Positions 24,227 through 32,775 of a DNA stretch of 64,000 bases are shown here, one piece after another. This stretch comes from Halopseudomonas maritima. Lineage in GTDB: Bacteria; Pseudomonadota; Gammaproteobacteria; Pseudomonadales; Pseudomonadaceae. The notes beneath the pieces were generated by a model, which made no database searches, was not told the origin of the DNA, and saw only the letters and a program-made list of their open reading frames with translations. The DNA lies in contig NZ_CP079801.1 in the NCBI RefSeq assembly GCF_021545785.1, positions 62,001 to 126,000 on the forward strand, written 5' to 3'. The position numbers and the translations under genes were made by a program. Each line of letters starts with the position of its first letter. Position 1 is the first letter of the stretch.

Positions 24227-25954
24227 ATGTTGCGGTATCACTATCTGCTGGCAGCCCTGCTGCTTTGTCTGTTCGCTGTTTCGGCGCAGGCTCAAACCGG
24301 GGTTGTTATCAACTCCCCCAAGGTCAACCTGACCGACTTTCGCATTGGCTACTACGTCGACGACAGTCGTAACCTCGACTACGCGCAGGCACGCCAGCAG
24401 CCCTACAGCGAAACCAGCAACAACGCCAGCCTGGGCACCAATGCACGCGTCGCCTGGTACCGCGTCGAACTGGATAACCAGTCGGGCGAGGAGCTGGCGC
24501 TGAACGTGCACCTGCCCCACGCCTACCACGTCAAATCCGTGCAGTTTTATACCGAACGCGACGGCAAGCTGGTGAGCCAGGAAGACCTGGACCTGGAGCG
24601 CGTGGACGACAGCAATCTGATGTTCCGCGGCGCAGCCGTGTATCCCCTGCTGCTGCCCGCCGACACGACCACCACGCTGTACGTTCGCAGTTTTGTCTAC
24701 TCACACCAGTGGTTTGCCCTGCAGATTTATGATCAGGACCACTCGCGCCGCGCCCTGGTGGGCGTCGCCAACGACATTGCCCTGCTGGTCGGCATGATGC
24801 TGGCATTGGTGTTCTACAACCTGCTGCTCTACTTCGCGACCAGCAAGATCGAGAACATCTACTACTCCTGTTATCTGGTATCCGGGCTGGTGTGGATCGC
24901 CCTGTCCTACGGGCTGGTTGCCAGCCTGTTCGATGTCTACGGCCAGGACGTGTTCATGCTCAACATCAGCCTGATCACCATGCCGATCTTTCTGATGCTC
25001 TTCATGATGGCAATTTTTGAAACCCGCAAGCACTACCCGCTGGAGCACCGGGCGCTGCAGGCAGTCTTGTTGCCATTGTGCGGCATGCTGGTATGGGGGT
25101 TCTTCGACATCTCCGCCGCGCTCAAGCCGGCCAGCAGCATGGCGTTGCTCATGATGATCGTCACCATCTCGGTCAGCATTTCACTGCTGCGCAAGGGCAA
25201 TCCGCTGGCAGGCTATTTTCTGATCGGCCACAGCCTCTTTGTGCTGTTCAATACCCTGGCAGTGACTTTCTACAAGGGACTGATCGAGCCGAACTACATC
25301 GCCAGCCACGGTGTGGGCATCGGCATCATGCTCGAAGCCCTGATGCTGGCCTTTATCATCTCCCACCGCATCAAGATTCTTGAAGGCATCCGCGCGTCAC
25401 AGGATGAGCTGAAACAGCAAGCCTCCACAGACCCGCTGACGCGCCTGCATAACCGTCGCTACTTTGCCGCCGCTGCCGACTACCTGCTGGAGCAGTGCCA
25501 GCAACAAGGTGAGCCCGTTACGGCACTGGTCGCCGACATCGACCACTTCAAGCAAGTCAACGACACCTGGGGCCACGGCGTCGGCGACAAGGTACTGGTG
25601 ACCATTGCCCAACGGCTAAAAGACTGCTGCCGCAGCCGCGACCTGATTGCGCGCTTCGGCGGTGAAGAGTTTGTTGTTCTGCTGCCCAACGCCGACCCGC
25701 ACCAGGCCATGCAATGCGCCGAGCGCATGCGGCACGCCGTTGAAAGCGTGCGCATTGGTGCTGGTACGAATCAACCATTGCAGTTGACCATCAGCCTCGG
25801 CGTGACTGCAATTACCCCCGGAGACAGTCTGCAAGACGCCCTGAACCGGGCTGACAAGGCGCTATATCAGGCCAAGCACAGCGGTCGAAATCAGGTCTGC
25901 CTTTACCAGCCGGCGGCGTCAAATAGTGACGCCGCGTCGCAAATTCATGGCTGA
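24227..25954 (+). CDS. Diguanylate cyclase with 7TMR-DISM sensor
   Basis: 575 residues. Signal peptide (to about residue 22), periplasmic 7TMR-DISM extracellular domain (about 25-165), seven membrane helices (about 180-385), then a GGDEF domain. The active site is intact as GGEEF (478-482) and the inhibitory I-site RxxD is present as RSRD five residues before it, so it should make c-di-GMP with product inhibition. The ligand is unknown; the DISM domain suggests a carbohydrate or other periplasmic small molecule. Same strand as the EAL protein upstream, giving an opposed pair of c-di-GMP enzymes. Confidence 0.92.
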   Translation: MLRYHYLLAALLLCLFAVSAQAQTGVVINSPKVNLTDFRIGYYVDDSRNLDYAQARQQPYSETSNNASLGTNARVAWYRVELDNQSGEELALNVHLPHAYHVKSVQFYTERDGKLVSQEDLDLERVDDSNLMFRGAAVYPLLLPADTTTTLYVRSFVYSHQWFALQIYDQDHSRRALVGVANDIALLVGMMLALVFYNLLLYFATSKIENIYYSCYLVSGLVWIALSYGLVASLFDVYGQDVFMLNISLITMPIFLMLFMMAIFETRKHYPLEHRALQAVLLPLCGMLVWGFFDISAALKPASSMALLMMIVTISVSISLLRKGNPLAGYFLIGHSLFVLFNTLAVTFYKGLIEPNYIASHGVGIGIMLEALMLAFIISHRIKILEGIRASQDELKQQASTDPLTRLHNRRYFAAAADYLLEQCQQQGEPVTALVADIDHFKQVNDTWGHGVGDKVLVTIAQRLKDCCRSRDLIARFGGEEFVVLLPNADPHQAMQCAERMRHAVESVRIGAGTNQPLQLTISLGVTAITPGDSLQDALNRADKALYQAKHSGRNQVCLYQPAASNSDAASQIHG

Positions 25955-26093
25955 AAGGTATCAATTTGGCAACCGTGCAAGCGCGATAACAGCACCAGAG
26001 CAACGCGTCGCGCTGACATCGCGCCCAGCTGTACTGCTCCAGACACCGCATCGGCAGCTAGACTGACTGCCAATCACAGTATCTGGAGCCTGT

Positions 26094-26783
26094 ATGAAAA
26101 CCATTGGCCTGCTCGGCGGCATGAGCTGGGAGTCAACCCAAAGCTACTACGCTCTGATCAACCAGGGCGTAAAGGAAACGCTCGGCGGACTGCACTCTGC
26201 TCGCATGCTGGTCTGCAGTGTGGACTTTGCCGAGATAGCCGAACTACAACAGCGCGACGAATGGGACCAAGCTGGCGAGCTGCTGGCAGCCGAGGCGCTG
26301 CGCCTGCAACAGGCTGGCGCCGAATTACTGCTGATTGGCACCAACACCATGCACAAGGTGGCGCCAGCCATTGAAGCGGCAATCAACATTCCCCTGCTGC
26401 ATGTTGCCGATGCCACCGCAGCGGCGCTCAGGGCCGAGGGCATCCAGCGCGCCGGGTTACTGGGCACCGCCTTCACCATGGAACAGCCGTTCTACCGCGA
26501 GCGACTGGCCGCCAAGGGTATCGAGGTGGTTACCCCCAGTGCCAGCGAGCGGCAGGCTATCCATCGCATCATTTTCGACGAATTGTGCCTGGGTGAGCTA
26601 CGCGATAGCTCACGCCAGCGTTTTTTGCAGATTATCGACACCCTCGCCGATCAGGGTGCCGACGGCATTATTCTCGGCTGCACAGAAATTGGCCTGCTGG
26701 TCCAGCAAAAGGACACCTCGATCAGGCTGTTCGATACCACCCGGATTCACTCCCAGGCGGCGATTGCAGCAGCATTGGCGTGA
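26094..26783 (+). CDS. Aspartate/glutamate racemase family protein (YgeA-like)
   Basis: 229 residues. The start MKTIGLLGGMSWEST and the two active-site loops GTNTMHK (T85) and GCTEIGLL (C196) match the group typified by E. coli YgeA, a broad-specificity amino-acid racemase in which the first catalytic Cys is replaced by Thr. It is cytoplasmic and PLP-independent. It stands alone, 139 bases after the cyclase gene and just before the iron-regulated sigma-factor locus. Substrate cannot be predicted. Confidence 0.85.
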   Translation: MKTIGLLGGMSWESTQSYYALINQGVKETLGGLHSARMLVCSVDFAEIAELQQRDEWDQAGELLAAEALRLQQAGAELLLIGTNTMHKVAPAIEAAINIPLLHVADATAAALRAEGIQRAGLLGTAFTMEQPFYRERLAAKGIEVVTPSASERQAIHRIIFDELCLGELRDSSRQRFLQIIDTLADQGADGIILGCTEIGLLVQQKDTSIRLFDTTRIHSQAAIAAALA

Positions 26784-26805
26784 CATGAGCGCAGCCAAGA
26801 CGGTT

Positions 26806-26826
26806 GTAATGTGAATGATTCTCAAC
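26806..26826 (+). promoter_or_regulatory. Fur-box-like site upstream of fecI
   Basis: AATGTGAATGATTCTCAACT resembles the Fur consensus; the core GAATGATTCTCA matches the other two boxes in the window. Iron repression of the fecI-fecR-receptor cassette is implied. Confidence 0.65.
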
Positions 26827-26868
26827 TAATGTTGGCGCCTGCTGTCCCATTGACCTGTCGCCACGCCC

Positions 26869-27378
26869 ATGTCCGAAACCTCACCTACCCACAGTGTTGA
26901 AAGCCTCTACAACCATCATCACGGCTGGCTGCGCACCTGGTTGCGTCACCGCCTGGGCTGTCCCCAGCAGGCCGCCGATCTGGCGCAGGATACCTTCGTC
27001 AGAGTGTTGATGCGGCGTGAACCGGTAACCGGTACTACACCGCGCTCGCTGCTGTCGACCATTGCCCGCGGCCTGCTGGTTGATCATTGGCGCCGCAGCG
27101 CACTGGAGCGCGCCTGGCTTGAGGCGGTGGCACAGTTGCCCGAGGCCTACGCCCCTTCTCCTGAAGAGCAGCAGGAAACACTGCAGACGCTCGAGCAGAT
27201 CGCCCGTCTGCTGGACGGTCTGCGCAGCCCGGTACGCCAGGCATTTATGCTGCATCAGTTAGGCGGCCTGACCCATGCGCAGGTTGCCGAGCGTATGGGC
27301 GTATCCAGCCGCACCGTTGAGCGCCACGTGGCTACCGCCCTGCTCCACTGCTACCACCTGCGCTACGGAACCGCCTGA
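26869..27378 (+). CDS. fecI: FecI-type ECF sigma factor
   Basis: 169 residues, normal length. Region 2 shows HHGWLRTWLRHRLGCPQQAADLAQDTF-type features and region 4 AQVAERMGVSSRTVERHV. FecI-family sigma factors drive transcription of a neighbouring TonB receptor gene when the receptor binds its ferric siderophore and FecR signals. It is followed after 2 bases by fecR and then the receptor, and preceded by a Fur-like box, so synthesis should rise under iron limitation. Confidence 0.93.
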   Translation: MSETSPTHSVESLYNHHHGWLRTWLRHRLGCPQQAADLAQDTFVRVLMRREPVTGTTPRSLLSTIARGLLVDHWRRSALERAWLEAVAQLPEAYAPSPEEQQETLQTLEQIARLLDGLRSPVRQAFMLHQLGGLTHAQVAERMGVSSRTVERHVATALLHCYHLRYGTA

Positions 27379-27380
27379 AC

Positions 27381-28340
27381 ATGTCCAGCGCCGAAGCCCG
27401 TCATCTGCCAGAGGCCACCGTACGCTGCGCGATCGCCTGGCAATTGCAGCTTGCGTCCAGCGATCAGCGTCCGCGTTTGCGGGCGAAGATTGACCACTGG
27501 CGGGCCGCACACCCCGATCACGAGCTGGCCTGGCAGCGTTTGCGCCATTTGCGTGAAGAACTGGGCGACATCGCCGGACGCTTACCTGACCACGATCTCA
27601 GCCTGCGTCTGCTGGAGCGGGCCGATACCGATCTGGAGCGCCGCCGCGCGCTCAAGTTACTCGGGCTGGCCCTGGCGGTTGGCGCCCCGGCCGGCTGGCT
27701 GGCCCAACAACAAGTTACCGGCCCGGACCTGCACACCGCCACCGGAGAACAGCAGCAACAGACACTGCCGGGTGGCGTGCAGGTGCAGCTCAACACCCGC
27801 TCCGGGCTGGACATCACCCATGTCGGGCAACCTTTGCAGCTAACCCTGCGTGAGGGCGAGGTGATGATCGACAGCCTGGGATCGGAGCCTCCCTTCCAAC
27901 TGCAGTTACGCTGCGCCTGGGGCCGTTGCGACGCAGCGCAAGCCCGCTTCAGCGTGCGCGAGCACCAGGGTTACAGTCAGGTTAGCGTGGCCCAGGGTGC
28001 ATTGCTGCTACAGGCCGCCGGCCAACGCTACCAGGCACAGGCGGGCGAAACACTGCGCCTGAGCCAATCCGGCATTGCCGCCGCCAGCCCGGCGCTGGAT
28101 CCATTGGCCTGGAGCCAGGGCATGCTGGTAGCCGACAACCTGAGTCTGGGGCGTTTTATCGCTGAGCTGGGGCGCTATCGCAGCGGCGCACTGGGTTGCG
28201 ACCCCAGCGTCGCCAACCTGCGCCTGTCCGGCGTCTTTCAACTGGCCGAGCCCGATACCCTGCTCGCGGACTTGCCGCGCATTCTGCCAGTGCAACTGGT
28301 CAGCCGCACACGCTGGTGGCTGCGCGTAGTACCTGCCTAA
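27381..28340 (+). CDS. fecR: FecR-like transmembrane sigma regulator
   Basis: 319 residues. N-terminal DUF4880 part (cytoplasmic), one membrane helix (about residues 88-106, LKLLGLALAVGAPAGWLA), and a periplasmic FecR domain with VQLNTRSGLDI and LREGEVMIDS. It contacts the STN domain of the receptor in the periplasm and the sigma factor in the cytoplasm. It starts 2 bases after fecI, so the two are translated together. Its last codons and stop lie in the first unit of a short tandem repeat. Confidence 0.93.
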   Translation: MSSAEARHLPEATVRCAIAWQLQLASSDQRPRLRAKIDHWRAAHPDHELAWQRLRHLREELGDIAGRLPDHDLSLRLLERADTDLERRRALKLLGLALAVGAPAGWLAQQQVTGPDLHTATGEQQQQTLPGGVQVQLNTRSGLDITHVGQPLQLTLREGEVMIDSLGSEPPFQLQLRCAWGRCDAAQARFSVREHQGYSQVSVAQGALLLQAAGQRYQAQAGETLRLSQSGIAAASPALDPLAWSQGMLVADNLSLGRFIAELGRYRSGALGCDPSVANLRLSGVFQLAEPDTLLADLPRILPVQLVSRTRWWLRVVPA

Positions 28341-28380
28341 AAAAGTAGTGCCTGCCTGAAAAGTAGTATTTGCAAAAAAA
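28326..28380 (+). repeat. Three tandem 18-19 bp units across the fecR stop
   Basis: Units 28326-28344, 28345-28362 and 28363-28380 each begin GTAGT and end in an A run; the first two differ by two substitutions and one A, the third is more diverged. The fecR stop codon lies in unit one. Confidence 0.75.
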
Positions 28381-28450
28381 TCAGAGTTTTTTGTCGGGGT
28401 TTTGCGTCTCGTTCGGTTTAGAGGCTAACAACACCACGATGGAGCCGTAC

Positions 28451-30823
28451 ATGTCCCGCGCCAGCACCCACCACCGCCTCACCCTCAGCGCCTCAGCACT
28501 CTGTTTGGCGATTGCCGCCGCCAGTGCCCTGCCGTTGCATGCCGCCCCCCTTGCCAGTGCGCAGTTGCAAAGCCTGCAGATTCCAGCCGGCACCCTGGCC
28601 AGTAGCTTAAGCACCTTTGCCCAACGCAGCGGCATTACCTTGTCGTACGCCCCAGATCTGGTACAAGGGCTGCGCAGCCCCGGCCTGGACGGCGCCGTCA
28701 GCGTTGAGGCAGCACTCAACGCGCTTTTGGCCGGCACCGGGCTTATCGCCCGTCACGGGAGCGCGGGTTACGTAATTCTGGCCGCACCCGACGACGCCAG
28801 CTACCAGCTTGCCCCACTGACAGTAGAGGGTCAGGCGTTGCAGCACACGGGCGTTGCCCCGGTCAGCGGTTACCGCGCGGCGATCAGCCGAGGCGCCACC
28901 AAAACCGATACGCCCATTCTGGAGACCGCACAAAGCATCAGCGTGGTCACCGCTGAGCAGATCGCCGACCGCAAGGTGACCAGTGTCGAGGACGCGGTTG
29001 CCTACACTGCCGGCGTGCGAGTCGGCGCCGCCGGCCTGGACCCACGTTTTGATCAGATCAACATCCGCGGTTACTCCGCCGCAACCAACGCTGACTACCT
29101 TGACGGGCTGCGCCAGCCCAATACCGGCTGGCTGTCCTATTTCAACAGCGAACCCTTCAGCCTTGAGCGCATTGAGGTACTGAAGGGCCCGGCCTCCGTG
29201 CTTTACGGCCAGATCAGCCCTGGCGGCATGATTAACCGGGTCAGCAAGCGCCCCAGTGAAGACGCCATTGAGCAGGTCGAGCTGCAGTACGGCAATCATG
29301 ATCATATCCAGGGCCAGTTCGATATTGGTGGCAAACTGACCGACGACGGTCGCGTGCTCTATCGTCTGGTCGGCGTAGCGCGAGAAGCTGACACCGATAT
29401 CGATCAGGTGCCCAACAACATCGGGCTCATCGCACCATCGCTGACCTGGCGCATCAGCGATCAGACCGATCTGACTCTGCTTGCCCAATACCAGGACCGC
29501 GAAACCGCTGGCGCCCCCCGGTCCTATCAAGCCGGCACCGAGCTGACGGATTTCTGGCCCGGCGATGAGGATTTCGACAAGCTTGATCAACAGCAGCATC
29601 AGCTCGGCTACGAATTCGAGCACCGCTTCAATGATACCTTCACGCTGCAGCACAACCTGCGCTATGGCAATGTAGACACCGTCAACCAATACACCAGCTC
29701 AAGCCTTGCCGCCGGCAGCAGCAGTGTGCTCAACCGCACCGCCTGGGGCGTATACGAGAAGATGGACTCGGTCACCACCGACACCCGTCTACTCTCGCGC
29801 TTTGCCACCGGAGCGCTGGAGCACACGCTGCTGACCGGCCTGGATTACGCCTGGCTGGACTTTGATGTCATCTATGCGATGGGCACCGCCCCCAGCATCG
29901 ACATCAACAACCCTGACCACAATCAGCCTATCGCCAAACCCAGCAACGTGCTGGTAGACCAGAGCGGCACCTCACACCGCAGCGGCGCTTACCTGCAGGA
30001 TCAGATCGAGCTAGGCAACTGGCGGCTCTCTGCTGGCCTGCGCCAGGACTGGGTGAATACCGAGAAGACCAACAACCTGAACGGCTTAAAGACCAAAAAC
30101 CACGATGACCAGACCACCGGTCAGCTGGGCGCGCTCTATCTGTTCGACTCGGGCTTTGCGCCCTACATCAGCTACGCCCAGTCATTCCTGCCACAAACCG
30201 GCAGCGACCGCTTTGGCAACGACTTCAAGCCAACCGAAGGTGAGCAGCTGGAGCTGGGCATCAAGTATCAGCCGCCCGGCAGCAATACCCTGCTGACCGC
30301 CTCGGTGTACCAGCTGGTGCAGTCCAACAGCCTGACCCGCGACACCAGCGACCCGAGCGGCACCTCCAGCGTCCAGAAAGGCGAGGAGACTTCGCGCGGC
30401 CTTGAACTGGAGGCGGTCTCGGACCTGACCCGCAACCTGCGCCTGCTGGCCAGCTACACCTACAACGACGCAGAAGTGACCGAAAGCAACGACGGCGACA
30501 AGGGCAAGACTCCGACGCTGAATCCCCGCCACCTTGCGAGTCTGTGGCTCAACTACCGCGTCGACGCCGGTCCACTGCGTGGTTTGGCACTGTCCGGCGG
30601 CAGCCGTTACACCGGCAGCACCTACGCCAACGCCGCCAATACCGAAAAGAACGAGGACTACACCCTGGTAGATGTGGGCGCCTACTATGACCTTGCCAGC
30701 GGCATGCGTCTGGGCGTCAACGCCCGCAACCTCAGCGATGAGCGCTACATCGTTTGCGACGGCGGCTACTGCTATCGCGGCGAAGGCCGCTCGTTGATCG
30801 GCAGCGTCAGCTACCGCTGGTAA
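28451..30823 (+). CDS. TonB-dependent ferric-siderophore receptor with STN domain
   Basis: 790 residues. Signal peptide (to about residue 31), STN signalling domain (about 38-95, LQIPAGTLASSLSTFAQRSG), linker, plug (about 135-250, with TPILETAQSISVVTAEQI and NIRGY), and a 22-strand barrel ending in the aromatic residue of SVSYRW. The STN domain shows that it signals through the FecR encoded upstream. ATG 28451 with GGAG six bases before it is chosen over an in-frame start 27 codons earlier. The esterase downstream suggests an ester-containing siderophore such as a catecholate trilactone, which is inference. Confidence 0.94.
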   Translation: MSRASTHHRLTLSASALCLAIAAASALPLHAAPLASAQLQSLQIPAGTLASSLSTFAQRSGITLSYAPDLVQGLRSPGLDGAVSVEAALNALLAGTGLIARHGSAGYVILAAPDDASYQLAPLTVEGQALQHTGVAPVSGYRAAISRGATKTDTPILETAQSISVVTAEQIADRKVTSVEDAVAYTAGVRVGAAGLDPRFDQINIRGYSAATNADYLDGLRQPNTGWLSYFNSEPFSLERIEVLKGPASVLYGQISPGGMINRVSKRPSEDAIEQVELQYGNHDHIQGQFDIGGKLTDDGRVLYRLVGVAREADTDIDQVPNNIGLIAPSLTWRISDQTDLTLLAQYQDRETAGAPRSYQAGTELTDFWPGDEDFDKLDQQQHQLGYEFEHRFNDTFTLQHNLRYGNVDTVNQYTSSSLAAGSSSVLNRTAWGVYEKMDSVTTDTRLLSRFATGALEHTLLTGLDYAWLDFDVIYAMGTAPSIDINNPDHNQPIAKPSNVLVDQSGTSHRSGAYLQDQIELGNWRLSAGLRQDWVNTEKTNNLNGLKTKNHDDQTTGQLGALYLFDSGFAPYISYAQSFLPQTGSDRFGNDFKPTEGEQLELGIKYQPPGSNTLLTASVYQLVQSNSLTRDTSDPSGTSSVQKGEETSRGLELEAVSDLTRNLRLLASYTYNDAEVTESNDGDKGKTPTLNPRHLASLWLNYRVDAGPLRGLALSGGSRYTGSTYANAANTEKNEDYTLVDVGAYYDLASGMRLGVNARNLSDERYIVCDGGYCYRGEGRSLIGSVSYRW

Positions 30824-30840
30824 ACCTGGTTGCCCCGCAT

Positions 30841-31174
30841 TAGGGTCTGTTGACGTTTCATTCATCCGCCTGTTGCTGCCTGTAAAGCCGTCAATCAAGG
30901 AGCGAGAAGCGTAGGGTGTTCAGCGCATCCCTGCGCTTCCCCCCTTCGGGGCTGACGCGCAAAAACGCTCCGGCGTTTTTGTGGTGATTCCACGTAAGCG
31001 ACGAGCGACGCCGAGTGGCGGCTTTACAGGCCCAACCCGCAGGGCCGGGGCCATTTTTTGACCATGCTGCGTTGTCGGTCGCTTATGTAGAGCGACTACA
31101 CCGCGCTTCCTCCGCCTTGCCTGGCCAAAAAATAGCCTCCGGCAGGCGGGTGAATGAAACGTCAACAGCCCCTA
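30841..31174. mobile_element. MITE-like element, 334 bp, with 32-bp terminal inverted repeats and nested hairpins
   Basis: The ends 30841-30872 and 31143-31174 are inverted repeats of 32 bp with two mismatches, both ending in TA. Inside are two further closed domains: 30878-30890 pairs with 31019-31031 (13 bp, perfect), and 31049-31064 with 31122-31137 (14 of 16). The left domain holds a row of hairpins (30906-30939, 30941-30951, 30960-30981, 30981-30993) and the right domain one at 31078-31096. No reading frame of note. It separates the receptor from the esterase. Confidence 0.8.
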
Positions 31175-31198
31175 GGCGCGGGGCATTTGGAGCTTTCC

Positions 31199-32047
31199 AT
31201 GTTTCGTCTTGTTTGCAGCGCAGTGCTCAGTCTGCTTTGCTGTACAGCCGCCCTTGCCGAGCCGGCCCGACAGTCACCAGTCACTCTCGACGGCACCGAA
31301 CAATGGTTGATGCACAACGCCGCCGGCACGCCCTACCGCATCATGATCAGCCTGCCAGAGGGCGAGCTGCCCTGGACCGGCGCCCGCCCGGTGCTCTACA
31401 TACTGGATGCCAATGCCTACTTTCCCGGGTTTCACTCCGCCAAGCGGGGCCTGAAAGCCTATCGGCAAAGCATCATCGTCGGCATCGCCTACCCCGGCAG
31501 CGACCCGCTGAACTTTTTGCGTCGCTCCTATGACTTCTCACCGCCCGCGCCGGAGGGATTGAATACCCCGCCACAGGGTGGTCAGGATGAGCTGCTCGAC
31601 TTCATCGAACAGCAGCTGATGCCCGCCGTTGCCGAGCGCTTTGAGGTCGACCCGCACCAGCAGAGCCTGTTTGGTCATTCCTTCGGCGGCATGTTCGCGC
31701 TATACACACTGTTCACCCGCCCCGCACTGTTCGACCATCTGGTAGCTGCCAGCCCCAGCCAATGGTGGCGCGATCGCTTTTTGCTCGAGCACGAACAGGC
31801 CTTTGCGCGGCAAGTGGCTGCCAACCCGGCCCTGATTACCCACACCAGTCTTGCGCTGATCGCCGCCGAGCAAGACTCACCAGCCACCCGCGAAGACGCC
31901 AGCGCGCTGGCGCGGCGCCTGCAGCCCCTGTCAATTCACGGCCTGCGGGTCAGCGAGCAACTGATCGACGGCGAAGACCACATGTCTCTGCCTTACCGCA
32001 TTCCGTCTCTAGTACTTAACCAGGTGTTCAGCAATCGTCGCCGCTGA
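31199..32047 (+). CDS. Periplasmic esterase, IroE/Fes-type (esterase D family)
   Basis: 282 residues. A signal peptide (to about AALA-EPAR) is followed by the esterase-D alpha/beta hydrolase fold (PF00756 type): VLYILDANAYF near the N terminus, nucleophile Ser in GHSFGGMFALY, and a C-terminal DGEDHMS carrying the likely catalytic His. IroE-type enzymes linearise or hydrolyse tricatecholate siderophores. Position directly behind a siderophore receptor fits that role. GGAG seven bases upstream decides the start at 31199. The MITE-like element upstream may uncouple it from the receptor transcript. Confidence 0.85.
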   Translation: MFRLVCSAVLSLLCCTAALAEPARQSPVTLDGTEQWLMHNAAGTPYRIMISLPEGELPWTGARPVLYILDANAYFPGFHSAKRGLKAYRQSIIVGIAYPGSDPLNFLRRSYDFSPPAPEGLNTPPQGGQDELLDFIEQQLMPAVAERFEVDPHQQSLFGHSFGGMFALYTLFTRPALFDHLVAASPSQWWRDRFLLEHEQAFARQVAANPALITHTSLALIAAEQDSPATREDASALARRLQPLSIHGLRVSEQLIDGEDHMSLPYRIPSLVLNQVFSNRRR

Positions 32048-32077
32048 TTGATTAGCTGTATTTTTATCCAGTACAAT
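32048..32077 (+). promoter_or_regulatory. yebG promoter with LexA (SOS) box
   Basis: TTGATT (32048-32053) and TACAAT (32072-32077) are 18 bases apart. Between them CTG-N10-CAG (32056-32071, CTGTATTTTTATCCAG) has the exact half-site spacing of a LexA box, so DNA damage should induce the gene. Confidence 0.75.
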
Positions 32078-32133
32078 GCCGCAGCGGCCAACCGGCCGTG
32101 TCCGAAGACATTGCCGACCAGCCAGAGGTGTGT

Positions 32134-32400
32134 ATGGCCGTTGAAATCGTATATCGCAGCAGCAGAGACCCGGAGCGCCTGTTCATGGATAAAGCCCAAG
32201 CCGACCGTCATGACAAGATGCTGGAGTTGGCCGAGTCACTGGCCGAGGTACTGCAAAGTGCTGTTCCGGGTTTGGGCGAGCAGCTGGCCGACGACGTCAG
32301 CATCTACATGGCCCGCCACCGCGACGTGTTCGCCAAGGCGTTCAAGAGCAGCCCCGACGCACTGGCTGACCTAACCGCAGCAGACGCCGCCGAGGGCTGA
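32134..32400 (+). CDS. yebG: YebG family SOS-regulated protein
   Basis: 88 residues. The start MAVEIVYRSSRDPERLF, followed by ADRHDKMLELAESLAEVL, matches YebG, a small DNA-damage-inducible protein of unknown function known in E. coli and pseudomonads. GAGG upstream of ATG 32134 supports this start over an in-frame one 12 codons earlier. A LexA box in the promoter agrees with the identification. A GC-rich hairpin (about 32386-32412) without T run covers the stop codon. Confidence 0.88.
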   Translation: MAVEIVYRSSRDPERLFMDKAQADRHDKMLELAESLAEVLQSAVPGLGEQLADDVSIYMARHRDVFAKAFKSSPDALADLTAADAAEG

Positions 32401-32417
32401 GCCCCGGCGGCGCGATT

Positions 32418-32507
32418 TCAGCGCATCCAGAAGTTGGGATGATCCTGTGGCGCAGGCTGTTGCGGCTTGCTGGCAGGGCGCTGGATAAAACGTTTGATAA
32501 TACTCAT
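32418..32507 (-). CDS. Possible 29-residue small protein
   Basis: The minus strand encodes a peptide starting MSIIKRFIQRPASKP and ending HPNFWMR with stop TGA. A strong ribosome site, AAGGGAGAG, lies about 7 bases upstream of the ATG. The N-terminal part is basic and amphipathic, the middle is rich in Pro and Gln. I do not recognise it. It converges with yebG. Short length means that chance cannot be excluded, but the ribosome site is among the best in the window. Confidence 0.45.
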   Translation of the reverse strand: MSIIKRFIQRPASKPQQPAPQDHPNFWMR

Positions 32508-32775
32508 GCTGTCTCTCCCTTAGAGCGTTGTTGGCATGGGCAAATCGTGCCGTTTGACGCGTTCCACGAGAAATCAAATGAGCCAATCAGGCCGATTGAA
32601 AAAAGCGGTTGGCGTCAGGCCGGCCTTTAGTCAGCCAGCAACCTTGGGGGCCGGGTGCTGCGCGAGCAGCAGGCCAGCGCGCGCAACACCCAACAGCCGA
32701 CCGACCCAGCGCGGCAGTTGAACCCGTTGATCAGTCAACTCAACACCAGCAGCGCCCGGGCGGCCCCCTCCAACG
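32508..32775. other. Stretch without a recognisable gene
   Basis: Between the small minus-strand frame and the glycerophosphodiesterase gene I find no supported coding sequence, terminator or repeat. Short open frames exist on both strands but lack starts with ribosome sites. It may include the promoter of the 29-residue frame. Confidence 0.5.
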
